A DNA stretch of 64,000 bases from Cohnella pontilimi (GCF_005049045.1 NZ_SUPK01000004.1:124001-188000), one strand, 5' to 3'; positions 36,870-44,925 are shown, counted from the stretch's first letter. A program made the numbers and translations. Notes: generated by a model not told the origin, from the sequence alone.

Positions 36870-37442
36870 TTATATCCCGAACACGTCCGTAAGCAGCGAT
36901 AACCCCAGCAAAATGCCCATCACAATGCCGGCCGTCCATACCTTTGACTTGTTAGCCAGGTGTGCGCCCCTGAGCCGAAGGGATAACCCGTACATGACCA
37001 TGCCTACGACCACCAGCAGCAACTCCACCGCAGCGCTCGCCGCCGGAATCTTCCACAAACCGAATCCCATGAGCGGCAGGTCACCGACATTACCCGGCAA
37101 GACCGGCAGATCCGGCCGATGCACGAGCAAATCCAGCAGCCAGTGGCTGAACACGACCGCACCGATGGTTACGCCGCTCCGCTTCCCCCATGCCTTCCAG
37201 GCCAGCAAACCGGCAAGAACAGCCAGCACCAGCGCCCCGACAATTGAATGCGTAAAGTCAGCGTGAATGATTGCTTTGCCATACCCTACACCTTCCGACG
37301 AATCGATCGTTTCTGCCCCGCTCAGCAGCATCGGCACGAACACGATATCAAGCAACTGAGTCGCCCCCATCAAAGCCCAGAGCGGAACCTCCTGCCTCTT
37401 TGCCTTAACCGCTGCAGCCACTCCAAAATGTCCTGCGAACAT
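36870..37442 (-). CDS. Multi-pass membrane protein, YdjM-like
   Basis: A 190-residue protein with about four to five hydrophobic segments. Conserved His and Asp residues lie near membrane edges: AGHFGVAAAV at 3-12, HADFTHSIVGAL near 60 and FSHWLLDLLVH near 98. These fit the YdjM/membrane-bound metal-dependent hydrolase family. Its ribosome site lies inside the preceding small gene, whose stop codon is directly followed by its ATG. Confidence 0.65.
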   Translation of the reverse strand: MFAGHFGVAAAVKAKRQEVPLWALMGATQLLDIVFVPMLLSGAETIDSSEGVGYGKAIIHADFTHSIVGALVLAVLAGLLAWKAWGKRSGVTIGAVVFSHWLLDLLVHRPDLPVLPGNVGDLPLMGFGLWKIPAASAAVELLLVVVGMVMYGLSLRLRGAHLANKSKVWTAGIVMGILLGLSLLTDVFGI

Positions 37443-37547
37443 TTACATCGCCTCCTTTCCGGATTGAACCGATTCGCTTTTACCTATCCGAGCATCCAAC
37501 CAACCGCATAACCCCATGAAAAGTGCCACAAACAAAATGAAGTTCAT
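37443..37547 (-). CDS. Small membrane peptide, 34 residues
   Basis: The ATG at 37545-37547 has GAGGAG 8 nt upstream. The frame gives a hydrophobic N-terminus (MNFILFVALFMGLCGWL) and a charged tail ending SGKEAM. The TAA touches the ATG of the YdjM-like gene, and its last codons contain that gene's AGGAGG site. It is the first gene after the TetR operator. It may be a real small membrane protein, a leader that couples translation, or both. Confidence 0.6.
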   Translation of the reverse strand: MNFILFVALFMGLCGWLDARIGKSESVQSGKEAM

Positions 37548-37565
37548 TTTCACTCGCTCCTCTTT

Positions 37566-37608
37566 AAACTAATATCGTTAGTTTTATATTAGCTAACGAT
37601 ATTAGTTT
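37566..37608. promoter_or_regulatory. TetR-type operator, 16-bp perfect arms
   Basis: AAACTAATATCGTTAG (37566-37581) is repeated inverted as CTAACGATATTAGTTT (37593-37608) around an 11-bp AT-rich centre. It lies 18 bp before the small-peptide gene. Its size and symmetry are typical of TetR-family operators, and the operon encodes such a regulator. Confidence 0.75.
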
Positions 37609-37763
37609 TTGTCAATCCTATTTTTGGTTGTTGTCTTTTTATAAATCATTATTAAACCAAGATGATTGTTAATTGCGTCCAAATTATCACTTGAAGTATA
37701 TAATAGTTGAGTATGAGATAATGGTGTAAGTTGGTAAACTAAGTGTGCGGGAGGAACTTTGTT

Positions 37764-38132
37764 GTGATTGACCGCAGCAACTGGAACAGTTACTTTGAAG
37801 ACAGGTATAGGGAGTTTTTTATTAAACGCGACAAGATGGCAAGATTAATTCAACAACGAGGAGTTTATCAAGCCGATATTGAAGACGCCTTAGACGATCC
37901 AACCTGGGTGGTTAGAAAGAACACACACGGAGACCCAGAGTTGCCTCCCGGTGTTAAGTTGGATGGAGATTGCTTCGATGTATTCTGTGAAACAACCGAA
38001 GGCCGGGTACTTAAGATAATTGGAAGATTGTATGAGAGTGGCCAGTTTCAAGTTATTACAGTCATCACTAACATAAGCGAAGCGGATATGCGTTATTACT
38101 ACAGGGAAAAGGAGTTGATTCAAGATGAGTGA
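37764..38132 (+). CDS. DUF4258-like protein, possible toxin of a pair
   Basis: A 122-residue protein, starting at a GTG with GGAGG 9 nt upstream; an in-frame GTG at 37743 lies before that site. The segment MARLIQQRGVYQADIEDALDDP and the later DVFCETTEGRVLKIIGRL...QVITVI follow the pattern of DUF4258/BrnT-like small proteins (RGI...DIE.AL..P, then VI.V). The function is not established. It overlaps the next gene by 8 bp, as toxin-antitoxin pairs often do. Confidence 0.45.
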   Translation: MIDRSNWNSYFEDRYREFFIKRDKMARLIQQRGVYQADIEDALDDPTWVVRKNTHGDPELPPGVKLDGDCFDVFCETTEGRVLKIIGRLYESGQFQVITVITNISEADMRYYYREKELIQDE

Positions 38133-38445
38133 GCAAAAACGACCTAGAGCCGGCAGAAATATAAGGATTAAAGTCACCGATGACATCTCGCACACAGGGC
38201 TTACTGAACAACAATATGATGTCCTAGAGAAGTTCCATGAGAAGATGGAGAACGAACAAGCTATTGATGAGGCTTCTAATTTTGACTTGGAAGATAATAA
38301 AAATAATGAGTCAAAGCTTTCCACATTGGAGGAAAAAATTGTTTTAAGCATTTCCGAAACTCAGGATATAGATGTACAGCGTATTCGCGAAGTGATTCGA
38401 GCATATAAGGAACTATACAAAAAACAGACAGGAAAAGTAATCTAA
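38125..38445 (+). CDS. Hypothetical protein, partner of the DUF4258-like gene
   Basis: A 106-residue, strongly charged protein with an acidic middle (about 50-72) and a helical C-terminus (IDVQRIREVIRAYKELYKKQ). It starts inside the end of the previous gene, so it is co-translated. I do not recognise a family. It could be an antitoxin or accessory factor of the upstream protein. It is followed by a terminator. Confidence 0.5.
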   Translation: MSEQKRPRAGRNIRIKVTDDISHTGLTEQQYDVLEKFHEKMENEQAIDEASNFDLEDNKNNESKLSTLEEKIVLSISETQDIDVQRIREVIRAYKELYKKQTGKVI

Positions 38446-38499
38446 GTATTTTAGCTTCCTAGCAATAAAATCTGAGTAAATACTTAGACCCCAATAAAG

Positions 38500-38528
38500 A
38501 GGAGCCGATGAAGGCTCCTTTTGCTTTA
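38500..38528 (+). terminator. Terminator of the DUF4258-like pair
   Basis: A stem of AGGAGCC with GGCTCCT around GATGAA is followed by TTTTGCTTT. Confidence 0.8.
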
Positions 38529-38529
38529 C

Positions 38530-38670
38530 ATACCTCGTTCCATAGGCATTTTCGGAAACCAGCAGCTCTTAGCCCGGCGATATGGTGAACACGCCGCGGT
38601 CAAACAGTTTATGATGAAGGGAACATAGCGCGTTGAATCCGCAGACCGCACAACTGTATTCGTAAGCCAC
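38530..38670 (-). pseudogene. Remnant of an HNH restriction endonuclease
   Basis: On the minus strand the frame reads EVAYEYSCAVCGFN and then continues directly as ALCSLHHKLFDRGVF, TISPG, a TAA stop, and ELLVSENAYGT. In intact HNH endonucleases of the type IV group, including phosphorothioate-dependent McrA types, these blocks are separated by about 20 residues holding the first His. That stretch is deleted here, and a stop codon breaks the rest. The cysteine pair and the LHHKLFDRG part of the nuclease core are unmistakable. No N-terminal part of the gene is present. Confidence 0.7.
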
Positions 38671-38689
38671 CTCCATTAGGAGATGCGGG

Positions 38690-38965
38690 CAGTTTTGTTG
38701 GGAAAGTGTTTCGTTTTCACAAAAAGACAGCTACAGAAACGCTGAAATACGTGTAAATGCATTTCGCAAAATTGCAGACATGCCTTTTCGTTTTGCGATG
38801 TTTGCAACGCTATTTTGTCAAATTGCAGCGCTCCCACAAAGGTCTTCCACCGGAAAACAGCTCTCCAATTTGTCAAAATATCGTTAGGTGAAAATCTAAG
38901 ACCAGATTGTCGCTGTAAATTGGCAAAATGTAGTTGCAGACCTGTACAGTCAGCAAATGTCTTGA
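38690..38965. other. Non-coding AT-rich stretch with degenerate repeats
   Basis: I see no gene here. The words AAATTGCAG and TTGCAGAC recur (38771, 38822, 38933) together with GTCAAA and GCAAAA units, as in degenerate intergenic repeats. The stretch ends at the terminator of the GH4 gene. Confidence 0.4.
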
Positions 38966-39001
38966 AAAAGCTCCGGTCAAGGTGAAGGCTTAGACCGGAG
39001 C
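38966..39001 (-). terminator. Terminator of the GH4 / ABC operon
   Basis: A 9-bp stem pairs GCTCCGGTC (38970-38978) with GACCGGAGC (38993-39001). On the minus strand it is followed by TTTTT. Confidence 0.75.
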
Positions 39002-39019
39002 CAGGCTGAATTTCTTCCC

Positions 39020-40321
39020 TCACCCAAAGCAGGTGATATACTCTTTTTCCGCTGTGTAAAGCTCTTCGAACATCGCCTTGATCTCTGCGAGTGAACAAAC
39101 CGCTGCGGTCAGCGGGTCGATCATCAGCGCATGCATCGCTTTTTCCATATCCCGTTCCAGTACGGCTTGCACCGTCATGTCGAAGAAGGACATATTGGAC
39201 TTGCACAGCGCGGCGAGATGTTCCGGCAATCGGCCAAAGTGTGTCGGTTTAACGCCGTTGCGATCAACCAAGCAGGCGACCTCCACGACGCCGTTGTTCG
39301 GCAAATTATCGATCAGCCCCGTGTTGGCGACGTTCCCGTAAATGATTTTCGGTGTTTGATTCACCACCGCGTCAATGATGACAGCCGCGTATTCATGGCT
39401 CGATTCCAGGCTGATTTCTTGTTCGCCGGTAACCTTCCTCATAATTTCTTCGTCATTTTCCTGCCGCCATCTGGGCCAATTGTTCGCGTAAAACCCTGTT
39501 CCGCCGTTATAGTCCTTGCCGCAATGTCGCTCTATCAAGTCATCCCGCTTACGGTAATAGGGAATATATTCGGAGAAATGACCGCTGGATTCCGAAACGA
39601 AGGCTCCCAGGTACTGCATGGCATCCAGCCGAACCGGATCTTTCATCAGCAGCTGAGGATCCTTCATCCGTTCTTTCAGAACGGGATACATATTTTGGCC
39701 TTGGTGTTCCAGTTTCGTGAACCAGGACATATGATTGATGCCCCCGGCTTCCCAGGACAGTTCCTCATAGGGAACGGCCAAATATTTCGCAAGCTGCCTC
39801 GATGTGTTCTGAATGGAGTGGCACAGCCCGACAACCGGAATAGATGTCGACCGAACCGTCGCCAAGGTAACGGCGGACATCGGATTCGTATAATTGAGGA
39901 TCATACAGTCCGGGCAATAGGCTTCAATATCCCGCACAATGGCGAGCCATGACGGCAGCGTTCTTAAAGTCTTGAACAATCCGCCTGGTCCCATCGTATC
40001 CCCGATACATTGCTTCACGCCGTATTTTAACGGAATTTCATATTCGTATTTGACCGTCTTCAACCCGGCCACTTCGATTTGATTGATCACGAAATCGGAA
40101 CCTGGCAAAATCTCCTTCCGTTCCGTGGAGGCTATGACCTTCCATTTTCTGTTCGTAACCTGAATGATTTTCTCTACGATTTGTTTGGCGATGGAGAGGC
40201 GTCTTTCGTCGATATCCACCAGTCCGATCGTTGCTTCTTCCAGGCCCGGCAGATTGGCGATATCTACGACGATCTCTTGCGTAAAAGCACTTCCCGCTCC
40301 AATAATCGTAATCTTGGTCAT
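39020..40321 (-). CDS. Glycoside hydrolase family 4 (alpha-galactosidase/glucosidase type)
   Basis: A 433-residue protein. The NAD-binding start is ITIIGAGSAFTQEIV (4-18). Motifs for metal and substrate binding are ILNYTNPMSAVT near 142, VGLCHSIQ near 165 (Cys and His) and EAGGINHMSWF near 193. GH4 enzymes split alpha-glycosides by an NAD- and Mn-dependent redox mechanism in the cytoplasm. It is the last gene of the LacI-controlled operon and should hydrolyse the sugar imported by the ABC system. MelA-like specificity is likely but unproven. Confidence 0.9.
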   Translation of the reverse strand: MTKITIIGAGSAFTQEIVVDIANLPGLEEATIGLVDIDERRLSIAKQIVEKIIQVTNRKWKVIASTERKEILPGSDFVINQIEVAGLKTVKYEYEIPLKYGVKQCIGDTMGPGGLFKTLRTLPSWLAIVRDIEAYCPDCMILNYTNPMSAVTLATVRSTSIPVVGLCHSIQNTSRQLAKYLAVPYEELSWEAGGINHMSWFTKLEHQGQNMYPVLKERMKDPQLLMKDPVRLDAMQYLGAFVSESSGHFSEYIPYYRKRDDLIERHCGKDYNGGTGFYANNWPRWRQENDEEIMRKVTGEQEISLESSHEYAAVIIDAVVNQTPKIIYGNVANTGLIDNLPNNGVVEVACLVDRNGVKPTHFGRLPEHLAALCKSNMSFFDMTVQAVLERDMEKAMHALMIDPLTAAVCSLAEIKAMFEELYTAEKEYITCFG

Positions 40322-40348
40322 CGGTTTCTCCCCTCTTCCTTGTCGTTT

Positions 40349-41179
40349 TTATTTAAAGCCCGTCATGGACAAACCCTTGATAAACTGCTTCTGGAAAATG
40401 AGGAACACGACCAACACCGGAATCATGACGAGCACCGACGCCGACATGATGATGTTGAAGTTGCGCACATGGGCCCCGTTAAAGAAAACGAGCGCAAGAG
40501 GCAGCGTCATTTTTTCGGTATCGTTCAATACGATCAGCGGCCAGACGTAATTGTTCCAGGCGGCCATGAACGTGAAAATCGCCAAGGCGGACAGCATGGG
40601 ACGGACGAGCGGCAAGATGATCCGGAGGAACGTATAAAATTCTCCCGCTCCGTCCATCCTGGCCGATTCCATCAAGTCGTAAGGCAGCTCGTCAATGGCT
40701 TGCCGCGCCAGAAAGATTCCGAACGCGCTGATCAAACTCGGAATGATAAGGGCCAGCAAATTGTTGATTAATCCGAGCTTGAAAATGATCAAATAAGAAG
40801 GGATCATCAAGATTTGCGTCGGAATCATCATCGTGGCAAGAATGACGATGAATAAGACTTGCTTTCCTCTGAATCGGAATTTGGCAAAAATATAGCCGGC
40901 CAGCGCGCTGGTAAAAACGGTCACGATGGTGATGGCCGTGGAAGTCACGATGCTGTTCCATAGCCAATGCATGAACGGAGCATCCTGAAAGACCGTCTTG
41001 TACCCCTCGAATGTCACCTTGTGAGGCAGGAGATCCGTAGACCGGATAATCTCCAGATTGCCTTTCAGCGACGATAGAACCATCCAAAGGTAGGGCACAA
41101 GCATAATAAAAGAGGAGAGCAGCAAAAAGCCGAACATCAAAAAGTACCAGATTTGAGATGAGCGTGTTCGAATGTTCAT
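40349..41179 (-). CDS. ABC sugar transporter permease, MalG type
   Basis: A 276-residue membrane protein. The start is taken at the ATG preceded by GAGGAGGAG; a longer frame would run through that site. It has six hydrophobic segments, an EAA loop (YDLMESARMDGAGEFYTFLRIILPLV near 183-208) and the typical C-terminal QKQFIKGLSMTGFK. It works with the permease and binding protein encoded upstream. Confidence 0.9.
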   Translation of the reverse strand: MNIRTRSSQIWYFLMFGFLLLSSFIMLVPYLWMVLSSLKGNLEIIRSTDLLPHKVTFEGYKTVFQDAPFMHWLWNSIVTSTAITIVTVFTSALAGYIFAKFRFRGKQVLFIVILATMMIPTQILMIPSYLIIFKLGLINNLLALIIPSLISAFGIFLARQAIDELPYDLMESARMDGAGEFYTFLRIILPLVRPMLSALAIFTFMAAWNNYVWPLIVLNDTEKMTLPLALVFFNGAHVRNFNIIMSASVLVMIPVLVVFLIFQKQFIKGLSMTGFK

Positions 41180-41192
41180 GAGGAACTCCTCC

Positions 41193-42077
41193 TCAATATT
41201 CCCATTGCGTTCTGCCAACACGAATTTGGATGAGCGAAATGACCAGGATGATGATCAAGAGAACGGTAGCCATCGCGGACGCATATCCCATTCGGGAATA
41301 GCTGAACGCATTGTTGTAAATGTTGAGTGCCATCACGAGCGTTTCATTTTTAGGCCCGCCCCTGGTCATGATTTGGAATTGCGGGAACATCTGAAAATAG
41401 GAAATGACGGTCATGGTGAAGACGAACAGCGTAGTTCTTTGCAACAGCGGCAGCGTGATATGGCGGAATCTCTGAAACGCGTTCGCCCCGTCGATTTCCG
41501 CGGCTTCGTAAAACAATTTCGGTATGGCATCCAGACCCGCCATGAAAATAATGATGTTGTAGGCGATGTCCGCCCACAGCGTCATCAAGATGATGGAGAT
41601 CATCGCCGTGTTTCCATCCGTCAGCCAACCGACTTTGGCTTGGCCCATCTTGTCAAGCAGCATGTTGAACAACCCGTCTCCGCCGCTGCGGAGCATGGTC
41701 GACCAGATCAGCGCGGACGCGGACAACGGGGCAATCGCCGGCAGGAAGAAGCATGTACGGAAGAAGTTTCTCCACCTAGCGCTCCGAACCCTGGAAATCA
41801 TACCCGCAAAAGCCAAAGTGATGACGATGTTGGCGGGCACGGCGATAAACACATACTTGAAAGTGTTAAGGAAGGATTTGACGAAAATTGGGTCCTTCCA
41901 CATCCGGACATAGTTGTCGAACCAGATCAGCGGAGAACTCGAGGCGAGCGGATCATATTGAAAAAAAGAAAGCTGGATGCCCCAAAAAATCGGAATGATC
42001 AAAAACACCAAAAACAGCAGCAGAATCGGCGTTAACGAGTAGATCACGAACCGTAGTTCTTTGGTATGTTGACTCAA
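41193..42077 (-). CDS. ABC sugar transporter permease, MalF type
   Basis: A 294-residue membrane protein. The start is taken at a TTG (42075-42077) with GGAGGGG 7 nt upstream. The longer frame to 42131 would read through a hairpin and through this ribosome site. It has about six transmembrane segments and an EAA loop (LFYEAAEIDGANAFQRFRHITLPLL near 190-214). It is encoded between the binding protein and the second permease. Confidence 0.88.
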   Translation of the reverse strand: MSQHTKELRFVIYSLTPILLLFLVFLIIPIFWGIQLSFFQYDPLASSSPLIWFDNYVRMWKDPIFVKSFLNTFKYVFIAVPANIVITLAFAGMISRVRSARWRNFFRTCFFLPAIAPLSASALIWSTMLRSGGDGLFNMLLDKMGQAKVGWLTDGNTAMISIILMTLWADIAYNIIIFMAGLDAIPKLFYEAAEIDGANAFQRFRHITLPLLQRTTLFVFTMTVISYFQMFPQFQIMTRGGPKNETLVMALNIYNNAFSYSRMGYASAMATVLLIIILVISLIQIRVGRTQWEY

Positions 42078-42107
42078 TCGGTCTCCCCTCCATGGACCCA
42101 CGGAACC

Positions 42108-42127
42108 CCCTCCCGAAGGAGGGGGAA
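42108..42127 (-). terminator. Intercistronic stem-loop after the binding-protein gene
   Basis: A stem pairs CCCCCTC with GAGGGGG (8 bp in all) around a short loop, 10 bp after the stop codon. There is no T run. Such structures commonly protect the 3' end or attenuate read-through, so that binding protein exceeds permease. Confidence 0.6.
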
Positions 42128-42137
42128 ACACATCGCG

Positions 42138-43433
42138 CTATTTTTGTTCGTCCAGCATCTTGTTGAGCGTTTCCTCGAGATTTTTCAAACCGTCTTTCAC
42201 CGATACTTCTCCGGAAGCCATTTTCGGAAATTCGTTGTTGATCGTATCCCACATGAAATCCCGGTCGCCGATCGGCCCGATCCATTTGCCGTATTGCAAT
42301 TGGCTGAGCGGAGCTTTCATCATCGGCAGCTGCTTCAAATATTTCGGGTTCTCGGCTACGGCCTTGAGTGAAGGTACCGTAAAGGTCGTAATGTTCCATT
42401 TCATGACGTTGTCCGGTTGGGAAGCGAATTTCAAAAATTCCATAGCCGCTTCCTTATGTTTCGTTTGCTTATTGACGACAATGCCCCATCCGGACTCCGC
42501 GGCGAAGGAAGGCGGATTGCTCGTAAACGAAGGAACGGCCACATATTCGAAATCGTCGACGTTATAGACGTTTTTCCCCGTGGGGATCGTCCACGGCCCC
42601 CGGTAAGTCATGGCGGACTCGCCTTTGTAGAAATAATCCGAGCCGTCGAGTTCCGCGCCCATTTGGTTGTAATCGGCGACTTTATACTCTTTGGTCAATT
42701 TGACCAATTCGTTCATGGCTTTTTCGGCTTCAGGGGATTGGAAATTGAAATGGCCGTCGCCGCCCCAATAATTTCCGCCTTGCTGCAAAATCAAAGCCAG
42801 GAACAAGTACGTCACATTGTCATAGGAGGTGAAGTCGAAGCCTCTGACCTTCAAGTTGTTCCCATCCATCACGGTCAGCTTTTGCGCAGCGGATACGAGT
42901 TCATCCCAAGTTTTCGGCGGGTAGCTCAGCCCTTTATCCTTGAACATTTGAGGGTGGGCGAGCATTCCGTTGTTCTCAATGTTATATTCGAGCGGAAGCC
43001 CGTACACATTGCCGTTGTACACATAGCCGCCAATCGGCGCTTCAAAGTATTTGTCGATCAGGTCTTTGCCGTTTGGCACGGCTTCCAATAAATCGTTCTT
43101 GGCATACTGCGCGACCCAGGTGCCGAAAAACTCGGCAATATCCGGACCTCCGCTCGTTTTGAACGACGCTTTCAATTTTTGTACGTATTCGTCGTAAGGG
43201 TAGGATTCGAATTTGATCTTGATATCCGGATGAGCGGCCTGGAAATCGGCCACCAATTGCGAATCCGCTTCATCGATGCCAGGGTCCTTGTGCGACCACA
43301 TGACCAGGGTGACCTGTCCGTCCCCGGAGGATTGACCCGATTTCGAGCTGCACGCCACGATAGAGAAGACGAAAACCAGGGCAAGCGATAACAGAAGTGC
43401 GGTCTTCAAGCTTTTGAACTTTCTTCCCGCCAT
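42138..43433 (-). CDS. ABC sugar-binding lipoprotein
   Basis: A 431-residue family 1 extracellular solute-binding protein. The lipoprotein signal ends SIVACSSK, with the lipidated Cys at residue 28. VTLVMWSHKDPG near 41, LPLEYNIENNGMLAHPQMFKD near 141 and ESGWGIVVNKQTKHKEAAMEFLKFASQ near 313-339 are family-typical. It delivers the sugar to the two permeases that follow. No ATPase gene is present, so a shared one is expected elsewhere. Confidence 0.9.
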   Translation of the reverse strand: MAGRKFKSLKTALLLSLALVFVFSIVACSSKSGQSSGDGQVTLVMWSHKDPGIDEADSQLVADFQAAHPDIKIKFESYPYDEYVQKLKASFKTSGGPDIAEFFGTWVAQYAKNDLLEAVPNGKDLIDKYFEAPIGGYVYNGNVYGLPLEYNIENNGMLAHPQMFKDKGLSYPPKTWDELVSAAQKLTVMDGNNLKVRGFDFTSYDNVTYLFLALILQQGGNYWGGDGHFNFQSPEAEKAMNELVKLTKEYKVADYNQMGAELDGSDYFYKGESAMTYRGPWTIPTGKNVYNVDDFEYVAVPSFTSNPPSFAAESGWGIVVNKQTKHKEAAMEFLKFASQPDNVMKWNITTFTVPSLKAVAENPKYLKQLPMMKAPLSQLQYGKWIGPIGDRDFMWDTINNEFPKMASGEVSVKDGLKNLEETLNKMLDEQK

Positions 43434-43534
43434 TTTGAATGAACCTCCCTATATTTATTAGCTGCTCAGGAGAGAAATTGAGGCAGCTATTGTTGCTGTG
43501 CTAGAAAGCGGGTCAGATCTTTCCCGGCCGCTTG

Positions 43535-43548
43535 TCGAAGCGCTTTCA
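43535..43548 (-). promoter_or_regulatory. cre-like site before the binding-protein gene
   Basis: On the minus strand TGAAAGCGCTTCGA matches the CcpA cre consensus with one mismatch. It lies between the regulator and binding-protein genes, about 100 bp upstream of the latter. It implies glucose repression of the transport genes. Confidence 0.6.
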
Positions 43549-43569
43549 AACGATTGGTCGTTGAATTTA

Positions 43570-44604
43570 TTAGGAAGACTGCCTTGGGATTAACTCAAAA
43601 GGCAATAAAATCTTCATAGGCTTCGGATACTTGCCTTCCATTCGGTCGATGAGCATGGATGCAGCGGTGTGGCCGATTTCAAATTTCGGGATATGAACGG
43701 TTGACAAGGATGGTTCCGTATACTGCGAAACATCAATGTTATCAAAACCGAAGATCGCTAGGTCATGAGGAATTCGCAGTCCTTGCTCGGATGCCGCCCG
43801 AATGGCGGCGATGGCCATGACGTCACTTGCCACAAACATGGCCGTTGGCAAATTGTTGCGATCGCGATTGGCGGCAATGAGTTCGGTCATGAGTTGATAG
43901 CTGGTTTCGATTTGCCAATCGGCATCCAGAATCCAATCCGGGTTGATGTCCAAGCCCGCCTCGGTCATGGCATACTTATAGCCGCGGAACCGTTTCTCTT
44001 TGCTCAAGTCCCTTGCCAATCCCACCCCGCCGATGAATCCGATCCGTGTATGCCCCTTCGTGATCAGATGCTTCACGGCTGCTTTCGACGCTTCAAAGCG
44101 GTCGATTTGAACGGTGGTGACGGAGTGATCGTTCACATCGATACCGATCAATGTTTGGACTTTGGCTTTAACCAATTGATACACTTCGTGCGGAATGCCG
44201 CCGAGTACGATCAATCCGTCCACTTGACCCTTGACCAATACGTTTTGCAATATTTTCGGGTCGTGAAACTCATCTAAGGTATGGACAAACGAAAGATGAA
44301 CATGGCGTTCATTGAGCCCTTGTTCAATTCCTTTAAGTACTTCGGAAAAATAGGGATACGAAAATTTGGCATGCGGAACGGATACAATGCAGCCGACCTT
44401 GCCCGCTCGGGACGGCTCGCTCTTTAATCCTTTGGCTAGCTTCTGAGCCCAAGCATTCGGTTGATAGCCAAGTTTTCTGGCCTCATCCCATATTTTATCT
44501 CTGGTCTCTTCGCTGACAGATCGCGAAGTATCGTTATTGATGACTCGCGAGACGGTCGAAATCGATACTCCGACTTTCTCCGCAATATCTTTTAAGGTAG
44601 CCAA
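43570..44604 (-). CDS. LacI-family transcriptional repressor
   Basis: A 344-residue protein. The start is taken at the TTG (44602-44604) with AGGAGAG 7 nt upstream; the frame is open further up but lacks a ribosome site. The helix-turn-helix ATLKDIAEKVGVSISTVSRVINN is at the very N-terminus, followed by a sugar-binding domain (VDGLIVLGGIP, IGFIGGVGLARD, LAIFGFDNIDVSQYTEPSLSTV). It is the first gene before the binding protein, permeases and GH4 enzyme, so it is most likely their local repressor. Confidence 0.9.
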   Translation of the reverse strand: MATLKDIAEKVGVSISTVSRVINNDTSRSVSEETRDKIWDEARKLGYQPNAWAQKLAKGLKSEPSRAGKVGCIVSVPHAKFSYPYFSEVLKGIEQGLNERHVHLSFVHTLDEFHDPKILQNVLVKGQVDGLIVLGGIPHEVYQLVKAKVQTLIGIDVNDHSVTTVQIDRFEASKAAVKHLITKGHTRIGFIGGVGLARDLSKEKRFRGYKYAMTEAGLDINPDWILDADWQIETSYQLMTELIAANRDRNNLPTAMFVASDVMAIAAIRAASEQGLRIPHDLAIFGFDNIDVSQYTEPSLSTVHIPKFEIGHTAASMLIDRMEGKYPKPMKILLPFELIPRQSS

Positions 44605-44621
44605 AAAAATCTCTCCTTGCC

Positions 44622-44642
44622 AAATGTTTGCGCCAAACATTT
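44622..44642. promoter_or_regulatory. LacI operator, perfect palindrome
   Basis: AAATGTTTG and CAAACATTT face each other around CGC, between the promoter and the TTG start. Related TTTGCGCCAA cores occur at 44736-44747 (inverted) and 44755-44773. The shape is typical of LacI-family sites. Confidence 0.75.
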
Positions 44643-44650
44643 CCAAGAAC

Positions 44651-44679
44651 AGACTAACCTTGTTACATAATATTGTCAA
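44651..44679 (-). promoter_or_regulatory. Sigma-A promoter of the lacI-type gene
   Basis: On the minus strand a perfect -35 TTGACA (44674-44679) is followed after 17 nt by TAGTCT (44651-44656). A cre-like TGTAACCGCTTTAA lies upstream at 44689-44702, and the operator lies just downstream. Confidence 0.6.
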
Positions 44680-44735
44680 CACCTCTATTGTAACCGCTTT
44701 AATCCAATATTTATTTGCGGTGGGCCGCTTTGTAA

Positions 44736-44773
44736 TTTTGGCGCAATATTCATTATTGTTTGCGCCAACAAAT
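44736..44773. promoter_or_regulatory. Two further LacI-type operator half-matches
   Basis: TTTTGGCGCAAT (44736-44747) and ATTGTTTGCGCCAACAAAT (44755-44773) share the TTTGCGCCAA core with the palindrome at 44622. They lie about 115-130 bp upstream of it, a spacing that would allow DNA looping. Confidence 0.55.
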
Positions 44774-44852
44774 GTTCTGAAGCTCCTCTAGTATCGCGTT
44801 TTTCACTTTTTCATAGTACGCCTTGCCTCTTCGGTAGAGATAGCAATAAGCC

Positions 44853-44889
44853 CTAAAAGCCCGCACCTCCCATGCCGGAGATGCGGGCT
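44853..44889 (-). terminator. Terminator of the mannitol/pts operon
   Basis: AGCCCGCA pairs with TGCGGGCT, with an inner CTCC/GGAG stem. On the minus strand it is followed by TTTT. It lies 37 bp past the HPr stop. Confidence 0.85.
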
Positions 44890-44925
44890 CTGCTTGCGGC
44901 ACCCAAGCCGCGTCAACAGTCTCTT

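Noticed and set aside
38676..39206. Minus-strand frame (176 codons) across the end of the GH4 gene
   Set aside because: It runs out of frame through the GH4 coding end and the terminator, and shows no domain.
42078..42131. Upstream extension of the MalF-type permease gene
   Set aside because: It would translate a G/C hairpin and the permease's own GGAGGGG ribosome site. The TTG at 42077 is better placed.
44605..44682. 26-codon extension of the LacI-type regulator
   Set aside because: It covers the promoter and operator and adds residues in front of a helix-turn-helix that is always N-terminal in LacI proteins.
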